Positions 41,006 through 48,772 of a stretch of 64,000 bases of DNA are shown here, piece by piece. The notes under the pieces were generated by a model that was not told the origin of the DNA, searched no databases, and worked only from the letters and a program-made list of their open reading frames with translations. The position numbers and the translations under genes are program-made. Source of the stretch: Spirochaetaceae bacterium UBA1306 (lineage in GTDB: Bacteria > Spirochaetota > Spirochaetia > Treponematales > Rectinemataceae); the NCBI GenBank assembly GCA_002307245.1, contig DBTW01000076.1:1-64000 (forward strand). The letters run 5' to 3'. Position 1 is the stretch's first letter. Every line of letters starts with the position of its first letter.

Positions 41006-41941
41006 ATGAGAACGAGCATGGAGGACAGTGCTCCTGCCGAGCTCGCCGAGCGGCGTCGCCTAGCCTATGATCGCTTCGGCCCCTGGACCTATCCGGTCTC
41101 CACGGCTTCGGAGATGCCCCCGACCTTCGATCCCTGGTACGCGGAACTGGCGGGCTCGCCCCTCGTCATCAAGCTGCCCGTCCACGACGAGCGGCGGAAC
41201 CTCAAGCCGAGCGACGTCCTGTACGAGCGAATCCTGGCCGTCGGGAGCCAAGGCATCATTTCCTTGAGGGTCTCCGCGGGAAAGGTCGAGAGGCAGGATG
41301 TCCCCTACGGCGACATCTCCTACCTCGGCCTGTCGCAGGACCTGCTCCGCGGCGCGCTCTCCATAGGCCTGTCGAGCGGCGCCCCGGTCCAGGTGGTCTT
41401 CAATACGGTCTCGGTCGAGCTCTTCGAGGACTTCGTCGGCCTGATCCGCGCGGCCCTGCCGAAAGGGCAGCATCGCTTCGCCCCGCGCGAATGCGAGCCG
41501 GGGCCTACGAGGGACGACAACCTCGCCACGGTCATCCTCGATTCGCTGCGCATGCGGGACCCAGGCCTCGCCCTCCTCGCCTATCAAGCGCCCCAGGTCC
41601 TCGAATCCCGGGAAGCCGGAGGCAGGCGCGGAATCGTCGGCTTCGCGGCGCGGCTGCTCCCTTGGCGCATCGACGGCTGCCTCCTGGCGGCGACTGTTTC
41701 CGAGCTCGTCGCCGTGACCCGGGGCTCGCCGAGGCCGCACATCGCCTCCACCAAGGGCTACCATTATGAGATCGCCTATCTCCCCTCCACGGCCTTCCTG
41801 CGAGCGGCCGTGGAGGAGCGCGATCTCGCGAACGGCGCGATCCTCCACGCTCTGCGGATATCCCTGGCCGGCCAGGACCGTGAGCTGCTCTTCGAGCAGG
41901 ACCCCTCGCCCATAGTGACCTGCATCGAGCCGAGCTCCTGA
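41006..41941 (+). CDS. Conserved-looking protein of unknown function
   Basis: 311 residues from ATG 41006; see the promoter just upstream for the start choice. No signal peptide or membrane helix. I do not recognise a family. The sequence alternates short beta-like stretches: LYERILAVGSQGIISLRVSAGKVERQDVPYGDISYLGL, then LLRGALSIGL and VQVVFNTVSVELFEDFVGLIRAAL. This resembles the strand-rich, helix-terminated pattern of a PH-like domain (about 60-150). A second similar block may lie at 200-300 (LPWRIDGCLLAATVSELVAVT). If so it would be a cytoplasmic membrane-associated or signalling protein, but this is only a pattern judgement. It stands between divergent rlmD-type and downstream outer-membrane-like genes. 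Confidence 0.7.
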   Translation: MRTSMEDSAPAELAERRRLAYDRFGPWTYPVSTASEMPPTFDPWYAELAGSPLVIKLPVHDERRNLKPSDVLYERILAVGSQGIISLRVSAGKVERQDVPYGDISYLGLSQDLLRGALSIGLSSGAPVQVVFNTVSVELFEDFVGLIRAALPKGQHRFAPRECEPGPTRDDNLATVILDSLRMRDPGLALLAYQAPQVLESREAGGRRGIVGFAARLLPWRIDGCLLAATVSELVAVTRGSPRPHIASTKGYHYEIAYLPSTAFLRAAVEERDLANGAILHALRISLAGQDRELLFEQDPSPIVTCIEPSS

Positions 41942-42112
41942 GGCCTCGCGAGGGGAAGGCCCTCGTACATGGCGAAGCCACCCTCGCCCCAAGTAAAAAT
42001 ACTCGCGGCACGAGTAGAATTACGCTATTGATTCGCCTCCACGCCCCCACTAAAGTGCTTGGTTGTAGCCGCGAGCCCCGAGAAGCTGACGCCAAGAACA
42101 TTGAGGAGCCCC

Positions 42113-43180
42113 ATGAATCCCACACGGACCATCAGCCTCGCCCTAGCCCTGCTCGTCGCCGCCATGCCCTCATTCGGCGAGGCGAAGGCGCTTAGCCCCG
42201 ACGAGGAAGCCGCGGAGCTGCCCTTCTTCAAGCAATCGATCGAAAAGGTCGTGACGGCTCGGGCCGCCGGGTTCCACGCCGACACCGCGCTGCCCAGGAA
42301 CGTATGCTATTACGGCAATGCCCTTACCTATAACAAGGGCATCTTCTCCGAATCGATCCAGCGATCGATAGGCGCGCTCGATTTCTACAAGCGCGATACC
42401 CTTTACGGCCGGATGATCACCGCCTCGAGCGGCTACTCGGACTTCGAGGGCTTCGAGGCCTATGCCATCGTCGAGGTCGTCATCGATCGCGGCCTGAGCC
42501 TCGACAGGCTGGGCGACGCGCGCGGCTTTTTCGTGTACTGCGGGGATCCCACCAAGGACGAGATGATGTATCGCTACCGAGTCGACAAGGAGAGCGTGAA
42601 GGCGCTAAAGACAGCCGTCGGCGCCTTCATCGCGACCAAGGAAATGGACGAGGCGCAGGTCCGGCAATTCATCGCGAGCCTGCAAAAGGAGCTCTATTCG
42701 TCGCGGGGTTTCGGCTATATGGGCGGCTCGGCGATAGCCTACGACCTGGAGGGCGGCGGCAGGCTCGCCGGCATCCAGTTCGCGGTGACGATGGCCGACC
42801 TCGAGAAGCCGCTGGGCATGGAGTTCGGCTGCAACATGGGCCTCTTCGAGCCCATCGGCTTGCCGGAGACCTCCGCCTCGAGCGCGGGCGGGCTCGGGTT
42901 CAACATAGAAATCGACCTCGGGATGATGCTATGGCTCATCAGCACGAGGCCCTTCTCCGTCGGCGTATCCGGCGGGGCGCAGCTCGCGACCTACTCGTTC
43001 ACCACCTACACCCTGGGGGGCTACGCGGGAGCCAAGCTGATGTTCAACGACAAGCTCGGCATATTCGGGAAGGCCATATACTCGCTTTATTGCAAGGAGC
43101 TGGACGTGCCGGGAACCTATCCCCTGGCCAAGCAGTCAGGCTTGCAGATCGGCATCGTATACGATATACGCAAGTTCTAG
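42113..43180 (+). CDS. Probable outer-membrane beta-barrel protein
   Basis: 355 residues; ATG 42113 follows GAGGAG. A signal peptide (SLALALLVAAMPSFG, cut near residue 22) leads into a polar region with helical elements, residues about 25-210. From about 210 to the end, short alternating amphipathic strands with Gly turns appear: GGRLAGIQFAVTM, GLGFNIEIDLGMMLWLIS, FSVGVSGGAQLATYSFTTYTLGGYAGAKLMF. The last residues, GLQIGIVYDIRKF, end in Phe, the usual C-terminal signal of outer-membrane barrels. The family cannot be named. A plug-like or periplasmic N-terminal domain followed by a small barrel is the best description. Confidence 0.7.
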   Translation: MNPTRTISLALALLVAAMPSFGEAKALSPDEEAAELPFFKQSIEKVVTARAAGFHADTALPRNVCYYGNALTYNKGIFSESIQRSIGALDFYKRDTLYGRMITASSGYSDFEGFEAYAIVEVVIDRGLSLDRLGDARGFFVYCGDPTKDEMMYRYRVDKESVKALKTAVGAFIATKEMDEAQVRQFIASLQKELYSSRGFGYMGGSAIAYDLEGGGRLAGIQFAVTMADLEKPLGMEFGCNMGLFEPIGLPETSASSAGGLGFNIEIDLGMMLWLISTRPFSVGVSGGAQLATYSFTTYTLGGYAGAKLMFNDKLGIFGKAIYSLYCKELDVPGTYPLAKQSGLQIGIVYDIRKF

Positions 43181-43266
43181 CAGGGCGCTGAAACGCCTCG
43201 AGCATTCCCACTACCGGATAGTGCTGCCCAGAGTCGCGGCGATATCGAATCCTACGGGGACCAGTA

Positions 43267-43296
43267 TTGTAGGTCGAGGCGAATGGGTGCTATAGT
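43267..43296 (+). promoter_or_regulatory. Promoter of the Rsm22-type gene, short-leader type
   Basis: TTGTAG (43267-43272), 18 bp, TATAGT (43291-43296), then 9 nt to the GTG at 43306. No ribosome binding site is visible, so the leader would be about 3 nt. Confidence 0.55.
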
Positions 43297-43305
43297 CGGA
43301 GCACC

Positions 43306-45498
43306 GTGAGAAAACGCTCCCGGTCCCCGCAAGGGACCGACGAACCGCGGGCCATCGAGCCCGTGCAGGGAGAGAGCGGACCGGCGGCCCCCGAGCCCGA
43401 AGGCTCGGAGAAGGCCGCAGCTCCGCGCCGTTCCGCGGGCCAGAGAAAGCGAGCGCCCAAGAAAAGCGCTACGCCGGACTCCGCCCAAGGCAGCCTCTTC
43501 GACGAAACGACCCGTCCTCCCCAAGGCCCCGCCCGCGAAGCGGAAGCTTCCCTATCGAACGATGCCGAAGGCAGCCAGCCCGAAACGAAAAAGAGCCGCT
43601 CGAAAAGGCGCCGCGAGCGGCGCAAGGCGGCCAAGGCCGCGGACTCCGCGCCCCAGGGCGGAAAGGTCGAGCCGTCCGAGCCCGGACAGGCGCGCCCGAC
43701 TGCGCGGGGAGAAGTCCCGCCCAGGAGCGAAGCCTCGGCCCGCGACGGGGCCCAGCGTCAGGACGGCGCGCAAAGGCAGGGCAAGCACAAGCGCAGAGAA
43801 GCTACAAGCTCCAAGGCCCAACAGGCCCGCGGCGCTCCCCCGCCCAATTCGCACGAGACCGAACGTCCCGACATCAGGGCGGGCTCCGGCCCCCGAGGCC
43901 CCGCGAAGAGGCAGAGGGACTCGGGCCGTCCGCGCAACGAGGACCGAAGGCCATATCCCTCGGCCCAAGCCAGGGGCCAGGGCCGGCCAGGCCAGAGATC
44001 CACCGACGGCGCGCGCGACCGCGTCCGGGAAAGGCGGCAATCCGAGGGTACGGCGCATAAGCGCGCCCGCCCCGACGGCCTCCCGCCCTTGAGCCCCGAG
44101 GACATCGCCGCGGTGGCCATGGGCCTCGAGGATGGGGCCTTCCCGCGCTACGCCTCGAACGCGGCGGGCGGGCGGGGCCATGCCCGGATCGCCGTCGCCC
44201 CCCCGCCCAACTCCGCCCGCAGGCTCGAGACTCTTTCGCCCTCCTCGGAGAGCGTTGCCGCCCTGGCGGTGCTCGAGGGAGTCCTCGACGAGGCCGTGCC
44301 CCTCCAGGCCAAGCATCGTGCCGGGCTCAAGGGCGACATCAGGAGGCTCTGGGAAGAGCTCACCTCCGACCGCGAGTCGCGATCGACCGATTACCTCAGC
44401 TCCCCGCCCGCCCTCTCGGCCTACCTGCGCTACTTCCTACCCTGGAACGTCTTCCGCCTCGCGTCCCTGCTCTCCAACGCGGACTTCTGCCTCCCCGACA
44501 AGGCGGTCATCGTCGACATAGGCTCCGGCCCCCTCACCCTTCCCATCGCCCTCTGGGCCGCCCGCCCCGAGCTCCGCGACGTGCCCCTCACGATCTATTG
44601 CGTGGACCGCGTCGAGCGGGTCCTCGAGGCCGGCAAGAACATCTTCGAGACTCTCTGCATGCGGATCGACGGGCGGCTTCCGCCTTGGCGGATCGAGATG
44701 CGCAAGGATTCCTTCGGCGGAGCCCTGCCCGAGAAGGCGCAGCTGCTGACCGCGGCCAACGTCTTCAACGAGTTCTTCTGGAAGGACAAGCGCAACCTGG
44801 GCGAGCGCGCCCTCGATACCGCGCGGACCCTGCTCTCGTATATAAAGGAAAACGGCAGCATCTTCGTGATGGAGCCCGGCGATCCCCGCTCGGGCGCCTT
44901 CATCGCCGCCCTCAGGGCGGCCCTGCTCGCCGAGGGCGCGCCGCCGCTCGGCCCCTGCCCTCACTCACTCGCCTGCCCCATGCCCGGGATATTCCGTCAC
45001 CTGCTCCCCCCCGAAGAGACGAGGACGGTCAAGAACGATCCCAACGTCGCGCCATCGCGCTTTGTGCTGCCCCAGGTCAACATGCCCAAGAAGCGCGACA
45101 AGTACCCCTGGTGCCACTTCGGCGTGGACGCGCAGAAGGCGCCCCGCTGGCTCGAGGAGCTCTCGGAGGAAGCCGGCTTGCCCAAGGAGCGGGCCGTGCT
45201 CTCCTACCTCTGGGCTGCGCGCGGCGCCCTCGCCCGCGCGCCCGTCGGCATGCCCGAGAGCTCCGAGCGGGAGCGCCGCGCCAAGGCCGGCAGGGGCATT
45301 CTCGTACGAGTCGTATCCGAGCCCTTTGCCCTGCCCGACGGATCCTGCGGTCAATACGCCTGCTCGAGCCTCGGCTATTCCATGTTGCGCAGGCCGCGCG
45401 GCGAGGAGGCCTTCGGCTCCGGCGACCTGCTGGAGGTGACGAGCTCGGGAGTCCAGCGGACCGACGAGAAATCCGGCGCGATTGTCCTTCCCACTTGA
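43306..45498 (+). CDS. Rsm22-type (METTL17-like) ribosome-associated methyltransferase
   Basis: 730 residues from GTG 43306. The first 265 residues are disordered, very rich in Arg, Lys, Pro, Ala and Glu, with RKRAPKK- and KKSRSKRRRERRKAAK-like basic clusters. The rest is a class I SAM-binding fold: VVDIGSGPLTLPIALWAARPEL (motif I, about 405), a middle TAANVFNEFFW, and a cysteine region typical of Rsm22. That region has GPCPHSLACPMPG near 550 and DKYPWCHFGV near 600, with a further Cys in GQYACSS. Rsm22/METTL17 proteins bind the small ribosomal subunit and carry an iron-sulphur cluster. I infer a role in small-subunit assembly; methylation is likely but not shown. The long basic tail is unusual and could bind RNA. 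Confidence 0.82.
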   Translation: MRKRSRSPQGTDEPRAIEPVQGESGPAAPEPEGSEKAAAPRRSAGQRKRAPKKSATPDSAQGSLFDETTRPPQGPAREAEASLSNDAEGSQPETKKSRSKRRRERRKAAKAADSAPQGGKVEPSEPGQARPTARGEVPPRSEASARDGAQRQDGAQRQGKHKRREATSSKAQQARGAPPPNSHETERPDIRAGSGPRGPAKRQRDSGRPRNEDRRPYPSAQARGQGRPGQRSTDGARDRVRERRQSEGTAHKRARPDGLPPLSPEDIAAVAMGLEDGAFPRYASNAAGGRGHARIAVAPPPNSARRLETLSPSSESVAALAVLEGVLDEAVPLQAKHRAGLKGDIRRLWEELTSDRESRSTDYLSSPPALSAYLRYFLPWNVFRLASLLSNADFCLPDKAVIVDIGSGPLTLPIALWAARPELRDVPLTIYCVDRVERVLEAGKNIFETLCMRIDGRLPPWRIEMRKDSFGGALPEKAQLLTAANVFNEFFWKDKRNLGERALDTARTLLSYIKENGSIFVMEPGDPRSGAFIAALRAALLAEGAPPLGPCPHSLACPMPGIFRHLLPPEETRTVKNDPNVAPSRFVLPQVNMPKKRDKYPWCHFGVDAQKAPRWLEELSEEAGLPKERAVLSYLWAARGALARAPVGMPESSERERRAKAGRGILVRVVSEPFALPDGSCGQYACSSLGYSMLRRPRGEEAFGSGDLLEVTSSGVQRTDEKSGAIVLPT

Positions 45499-45524
45499 CA
45501 TGGGGGTGCCCCGATCTTTATAGT
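45495..45524 (+). promoter_or_regulatory. Promoter of tRNA-Asp (and tRNA-Pro)
   Basis: TTGACA (45495-45500) overlaps the stop codon of the Rsm22-type gene; TATAGT (45519-45524) lies 18 bp on. Transcription near 45531 gives a short 5' leader before tRNA-Asp. Confidence 0.75.
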
Positions 45525-45546
45525 TCCACTTCGTCGGCAACGACAC

Positions 45547-45621
45547 GGGGGCGTGGCGAAGCTGGTTTATCGCGCCGGCCTGTCAAGCCGGAGATCGCGG
45601 GTTCAAGCCCCGTCGCTCCCG
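45547..45621 (+). tRNA. tRNA-Asp (GUC)
   Basis: Cloverleaf: acceptor stem GGGGGCG paired with CGCTCCC (one G-U), anticodon stem GGCCT/AGCC-type with anticodon GTC at 45582-45584, T-arm GTTCAAGCC, discriminator G. CCA is not encoded. A terminator follows directly. Confidence 0.97.
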
Positions 45622-45622
45622 T

Positions 45623-45653
45623 AAATCCCGTCGCGCCACGACGGGATTTTTTT
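45623..45653 (+). terminator. Terminator after tRNA-Asp
   Basis: A perfect 11-bp stem (45623-45633 with 45639-45649) and a 5-nt loop are followed by a T-run. It is 4 bp before tRNA-Pro, so read-through or processing is needed for the second tRNA unless it has its own promoter. Confidence 0.85.
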
Positions 45654-45657
45654 CTTT

Positions 45658-45730
45658 CGGGCTGTAGCGCAGGGGCTAGCGCGCTTGGTTCGGGACCAAG
45701 AGATCGGTGGTTCAAATCCACTCAGCCCGA
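45658..45730 (+). tRNA. tRNA-Pro (CGG)
   Basis: Acceptor CGGGCTG pairs with CAGCCCG, discriminator A. Anticodon loop TTCGGGA gives CGG at 45691-45693. T-arm GTTCAAATC. CCA is not encoded. It marks the left side of the metalloid island, and short copies of its T-arm sequence lie beyond it. Confidence 0.95.
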
Positions 45731-45736
45731 CGATAA

Positions 45737-45776
45737 GAAAACCCATCCGGCCATGCGCCGGATGGGTTTTCTTTTT
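45737..45776 (+). terminator. Terminator after tRNA-Pro
   Basis: A perfect 15-bp stem (45737-45751 with 45757-45771), 5-nt loop and TTTTT tail: a strong intrinsic terminator. Confidence 0.9.
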
Positions 45777-45782
45777 AGGGGC

Positions 45783-45977
45783 TTCAGTGGATTTGAAGGG
45801 CTGGCGCTCCGACCCAACTCCGATCATTTGAGCGAAGCCTAGCGAGCGAAGCGAGCATTAGGACGATACGCGGTCGAGCGAGCATGGAAGCACGCGAAGC
45901 GTGCGGTGCGAGCGAGCCAGCCCCGGCCTGGAGTGACGAGCCAGGATGGCGAGGAACGTAGGGCAAATCCACTGAAA
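45783..45977. repeat. 195-bp segment bounded by inverted 12-13-bp repeats related to tRNA-Pro
   Basis: TTCAGTGGATTT at about 45783-45794 is repeated in inverse orientation at about 45965-45976. Both contain the tRNA-Pro T-arm word CAAATCCACT on one strand. The interior is dense in GAGCGA/GCGAGC words and hairpins and has no gene. It lies directly after tRNA-Pro and its terminator, where integrating elements often leave attachment-site copies. It could be a small non-autonomous element or island junction debris. Confidence 0.5.
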
Positions 45978-46020
45978 TACGACAAGGAGTCAAGGCATGC
46001 CTCATTGTCTACCTTCTGCC

Positions 46021-46341
46021 CTAATCAGTCTGCTTTGCAATCCTGTCGCCATACTCCTCTAGCGCCTCTCTCGTCGTCATCCACTCACTCCCGATCTTGA
46101 CCGCTCCGAGGCGGCTCGTCCGGGCAAGGTAGGACAAGTAGTGGACCCATGCCGCAAGTTCCGGTGTCGAGAGTGTAGGTGCCTGCGGTGGGAGATATTC
46201 AGCGATGTCGTGGTCGCCACCGCTATCTTGGATCGCCCTCTGCACCATAGTCACGTGATCACCATTTGCGGCGATAGCTATCGCTTGCGCGAGAAGCACC
46301 GCTCTGGCCTGGTTCAGCCGCCCTCGCCGAGAGCCGTACAT
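46021..46341 (-). CDS. Small protein with excisionase-type helix-turn-helix
   Basis: 106 residues. The C-terminal 30 residues, LGAVKIGSEWMTTREALEEYGDRIAK, match the winged-helix pattern of excisionase/HTH_17 domains (aikigreWlitreaveeY-like). The N-terminal part has helical stretches and a Pro-rich linker but no family I know. No good ribosome binding site is seen for the ATG at 46341, and a shorter start is possible. Placed between a tRNA-linked repeat and the ArsR gene, it may be a relic of an integrative element. Confidence 0.5.
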   Translation of the reverse strand: MYGSRRGRLNQARAVLLAQAIAIAANGDHVTMVQRAIQDSGGDHDIAEYLPPQAPTLSTPELAAWVHYLSYLARTSRLGAVKIGSEWMTTREALEEYGDRIAKQTD

Positions 46342-46550
46342 AGTATCCGTTGGGGGTCAAAAGTTCGTGTCGTTAAGGGGTCAATTCTGGATGTCGCTTG
46401 ATAGAAGCTCTATCGCTCCTCGCGGTACAGTTTCCTCAAATAGCGTACTTGTTCGGCGATCTGTCCGCGTCTCAATGCAACCTATTAACCGCGGGTGTAA
46501 GGATACTCCCCCACGATGTCCGGACCTTGATTCATTGACCATCGCCCTTA
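46342..46550. other. Intergenic stretch with a short direct repeat; no gene seen
   Basis: The word GGGGTCAA occurs twice, at 46354-46361 and 46377-46384, followed by sequence like the noncoding end of a transposable element. No coding frame, promoter pair or terminator is convincing in the rest of the gap. Confidence 0.3.
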
Positions 46551-46877
46551 TTACTCCGCGGGCACTACATCGAGCCGCCTGCGCCTACTCTTGATCACGG
46601 CAGTCTCTGCGCAGGCCGCCATATCGAGGATGCAGGGCGCGACGAGGCGATATTCGACGAGGGTCCCGCGCTTCTCGTCCTCGATTAGGCCCGCACTCTT
46701 CAACTGCGACAGATGCTTCGATGCAACCGACTTTTCAATGCCGACTTCTGCCGCTAGCTCACAGACGCACCACGGCCTGTCCTTTAGCTTCTCGAGCATA
46801 AATAAGCGCATCGGGTGCGAGAGAGCCTTGAACATTTCCGCACGGAGGGCATAACGCCGAGTCTCCCGTTCATTCAT
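46551..46877 (-). CDS. arsR: ArsR/SmtB-family metalloid-responsive repressor
   Basis: 108 residues from ATG 46877 (the frame opens five codons earlier at a TTG). The winged helix has ALSHPMRLFMLEKLKDRPWCVCELAAEVGIEKSVASKHLSQLKSAGLI. The CVC pair at the start of helix 3 is the classical arsenite/antimonite site of ArsR. The C-terminus adds a Cys in PCILDMAACAET. It binds as a dimer to the palindrome in the divergent promoter region and releases on metalloid binding. It likely controls the plus-strand genes that begin at 46970. Confidence 0.93.
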   Translation of the reverse strand: MNERETRRYALRAEMFKALSHPMRLFMLEKLKDRPWCVCELAAEVGIEKSVASKHLSQLKSAGLIEDEKRGTLVEYRLVAPCILDMAACAETAVIKSRRRRLDVVPAE

Positions 46878-46883
46878 ACCTTT

Positions 46884-46966
46884 AAGTTGCAATGTTGGGC
46901 AACAATAGTCAAGAGAGTCTTGACTATTCGATGCGTTGTTGCCATATTTTGCAACATTGGAGGACT
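46884..46966. promoter_or_regulatory. Divergent ars promoter with symmetric operator
   Basis: An 11-bp arm (46904-46914, AATAGTCAAGA) and its exact complement (46918-46928) flank a 3-nt spacer. Each arm holds a -35 box, TTGACT, pointing outwards: 46920-46925 on plus, with CATATT at 46943-46948 after 17 bp, and 46907-46912 on minus, with a weak -10 at 46884-46889. GCAA/TTGC-type words lie symmetrically on both sides. One ArsR dimer could therefore cover both -35 boxes. Confidence 0.75.
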
Positions 46967-46969
46967 GGA

Positions 46970-47209
46970 ATGAAAATTCAGATACTTGGAACAGGCTGCC
47001 CGAAGTGCAAGACCCTCGAGCAGCACACCCGTGAAGCCGTCGCCGAGATCGGTATTGAAGCCGAGATCGACAAGGTCACGGACATAGACGCGATCATGGA
47101 GATGGGCGTGATGATGACGCCCGCCCTCGCCATCGACGGCGAAGTAAAGAGCGTTGGAAAGGTCCTCACCAAGGACCAGGTGATTTCGTATCTCAAGGGA
47201 GGGAAGTGA
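46970..47209 (+). CDS. Small thioredoxin-like protein (TM0996/MTH895 type)
   Basis: 79 residues; ATG 46970 after GGAGG. The fold starts MKIQILGTGCPKCKTLEQHTREAV, with the redox motif CPKC at residues 10-13, and has the cis-Pro in MMTPALAIDGEV. These mini-thioredoxins frequently accompany arsenic permease genes. It could reduce or carry metalloid thiolates in the cytoplasm. It is the first plus-strand gene of the island. Confidence 0.9.
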   Translation: MKIQILGTGCPKCKTLEQHTREAVAEIGIEAEIDKVTDIDAIMEMGVMMTPALAIDGEVKSVGKVLTKDQVISYLKGGK

Positions 47210-47210
47210 A

Positions 47211-47588
47211 ATGGCAGGATGCGATTGCGGAAGCGAAAAGACAGTCCTTATCACCGCCTGTTCCGGAGCCGCCAATACGGGCCTCCTCGCGGACCAGGTC
47301 GCGCGCTCCCTGCGCGCTGACAAGACAGGTTCCATGACCTGCCTCGCGGCTCTCGGCGCCGAGCTCTCGGGCTACGTCGAGTCGGCGAGGGGAGCCGATC
47401 GCAACATCGTCATCGACGGCTGCCCCGTGGGATGCGGCGCGAAGATCTACGCGAAGCTTGGCATTCCCTGCGAGCAGCACATCATGACCGATTTCGGCGT
47501 CGAGAAGGGAAAGACCGCGATCACGCCCGACCTTACGGCCGAAGTCGCCGCCGCGGTCAAGGCCAAGATAGCGGAGGCGGGGAAGTGA
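47211..47588 (+). CDS. DGC-domain putative zinc-binding protein
   Basis: 125 residues, 1 bp after the thioredoxin gene. The DGC domain shows CDCGSEKTVLITACSGAANTG, a central TCLAALGAELSGYV and the name-giving DGCPVGCGAKIY, supplying at least six Cys for metal binding. The function of this family is not established. Here it is translationally coupled to the permease gene (GTGA overlap) and is probably a metal chaperone, sensor or redox partner for it. Confidence 0.88.
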   Translation: MAGCDCGSEKTVLITACSGAANTGLLADQVARSLRADKTGSMTCLAALGAELSGYVESARGADRNIVIDGCPVGCGAKIYAKLGIPCEQHIMTDFGVEKGKTAITPDLTAEVAAAVKAKIAEAGK

Positions 47589-48772
47589 GCAAGAAGGAAT
47601 GGAGCCCGAACAAGAAACTGCTGCTGGTGTTCGGGGTATTCCTCGCTGCTTTCTTCATTCCCTGGGGAGCCACGCGCGTCCTGGGCGCTACGAGCGAGGC
47701 CTTCCTCATGCTCGGCGAGTACGCGCGGCAGCATGTCCTGCTCTGCCTCGTGCCGGCCATGTTCATCGCCGGCGCGATTACCGTATTCCTGAACCAGCAA
47801 GCAGTGATGCGCTATCTCGGCCCTGACGCGAACCGATTCACCGCCTATGGCGTCGCCTCGGTCTCGGGCGCCATTCTCGCGGTCTGCTCCTGCACCGTCC
47901 TGCCGATCTTCAAGGGCATTTATAAAAAGGGCGCGGGACTCGGACCCGCGGTCGCATTCCTCTACTCTGGTCCCGCAATCAACATCCTCGCCATCGTCCT
48001 CTCCGCAAAAGTCTTCGGTTGGAAACTCGGTACGGCGCGAGCGGTGGGAGCGATCGTGTTCTCCGTCGTGATCGGCCTCATCATGGCCTTCATCTTCCGC
48101 AAGGAAGACAAGAAACGAGCCGCCGATGCCCGTATGTTCTCGGCTCCAGACGAGAAGCCCGCGCGGAGCCTCGGTAAAATGATCATCTATATGGCCTCAA
48201 TGATCGGCATTCTCGTTTTCGTGAATTGGGCGAGCTCCAAGGGCGGCAACGCCGTTTGGGACACGATTTATTCCGCAAAATGGTGGATCACCGGGGCCTT
48301 CGCTCTCGTCCTCGTCTACACGATTATCCGCTGGTTCAACAAGGATGAGCGAGTGGAATGGCTTGTCGCGACCCGCGATTTCTCGCTACAGATCCTTCCC
48401 CTTCTTTTCGGCGGCGTCCTCGTCGCGGGTTTCCTCCTCGGTCGACCAGGCCATGATGCACTTATACCGAGCGCCTGGATCGGGGGGCTCCTCGGCGGCA
48501 ACTCGCTCTTCGCGAACTTCTGCGCCGCTTTCGCTGGCGCCCTCATGTACTTCGCCACCTTAACCGAGATTCCCATCGTCCAAGGCCTCCTCGGCGCGGG
48601 CATGGGGCAAGGACCTGCGCTAGCCTTACTCCTCGCGGGGCCGAGCCTCTCGCTGCCGTCAATACTCGTCATCGCAGGCGAGCTTGGCTGGAAGAAGACC
48701 CTGACCTATGTCGGACTCGTCGTGCTGCTTTCCACGGCCGTGGGCATGGCCTTCGGGACATTCGTGGCATGA
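47585..48772 (+). CDS. DUF318-type permease (ArsP-like)
   Basis: 395 residues from GTG 47585, overlapping the upstream stop. Eight or more hydrophobic segments are visible. Family landmarks are AVCSCTVLPIFKGIYKKGAGLGPAVAFLYSGPAINILA and a second half with PLLFGGVLVAGFLLG and TEIPIVQGLLGAGMG. The CSC pair in the membrane is typical of this family, some members of which export organoarsenicals or other metalloids. With ArsR, thioredoxin and Acr3 nearby, an arsenical or related efflux role is the best inference. Confidence 0.88.
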   Translation: MSKKEWSPNKKLLLVFGVFLAAFFIPWGATRVLGATSEAFLMLGEYARQHVLLCLVPAMFIAGAITVFLNQQAVMRYLGPDANRFTAYGVASVSGAILAVCSCTVLPIFKGIYKKGAGLGPAVAFLYSGPAINILAIVLSAKVFGWKLGTARAVGAIVFSVVIGLIMAFIFRKEDKKRAADARMFSAPDEKPARSLGKMIIYMASMIGILVFVNWASSKGGNAVWDTIYSAKWWITGAFALVLVYTIIRWFNKDERVEWLVATRDFSLQILPLLFGGVLVAGFLLGRPGHDALIPSAWIGGLLGGNSLFANFCAAFAGALMYFATLTEIPIVQGLLGAGMGQGPALALLLAGPSLSLPSILVIAGELGWKKTLTYVGLVVLLSTAVGMAFGTFVA

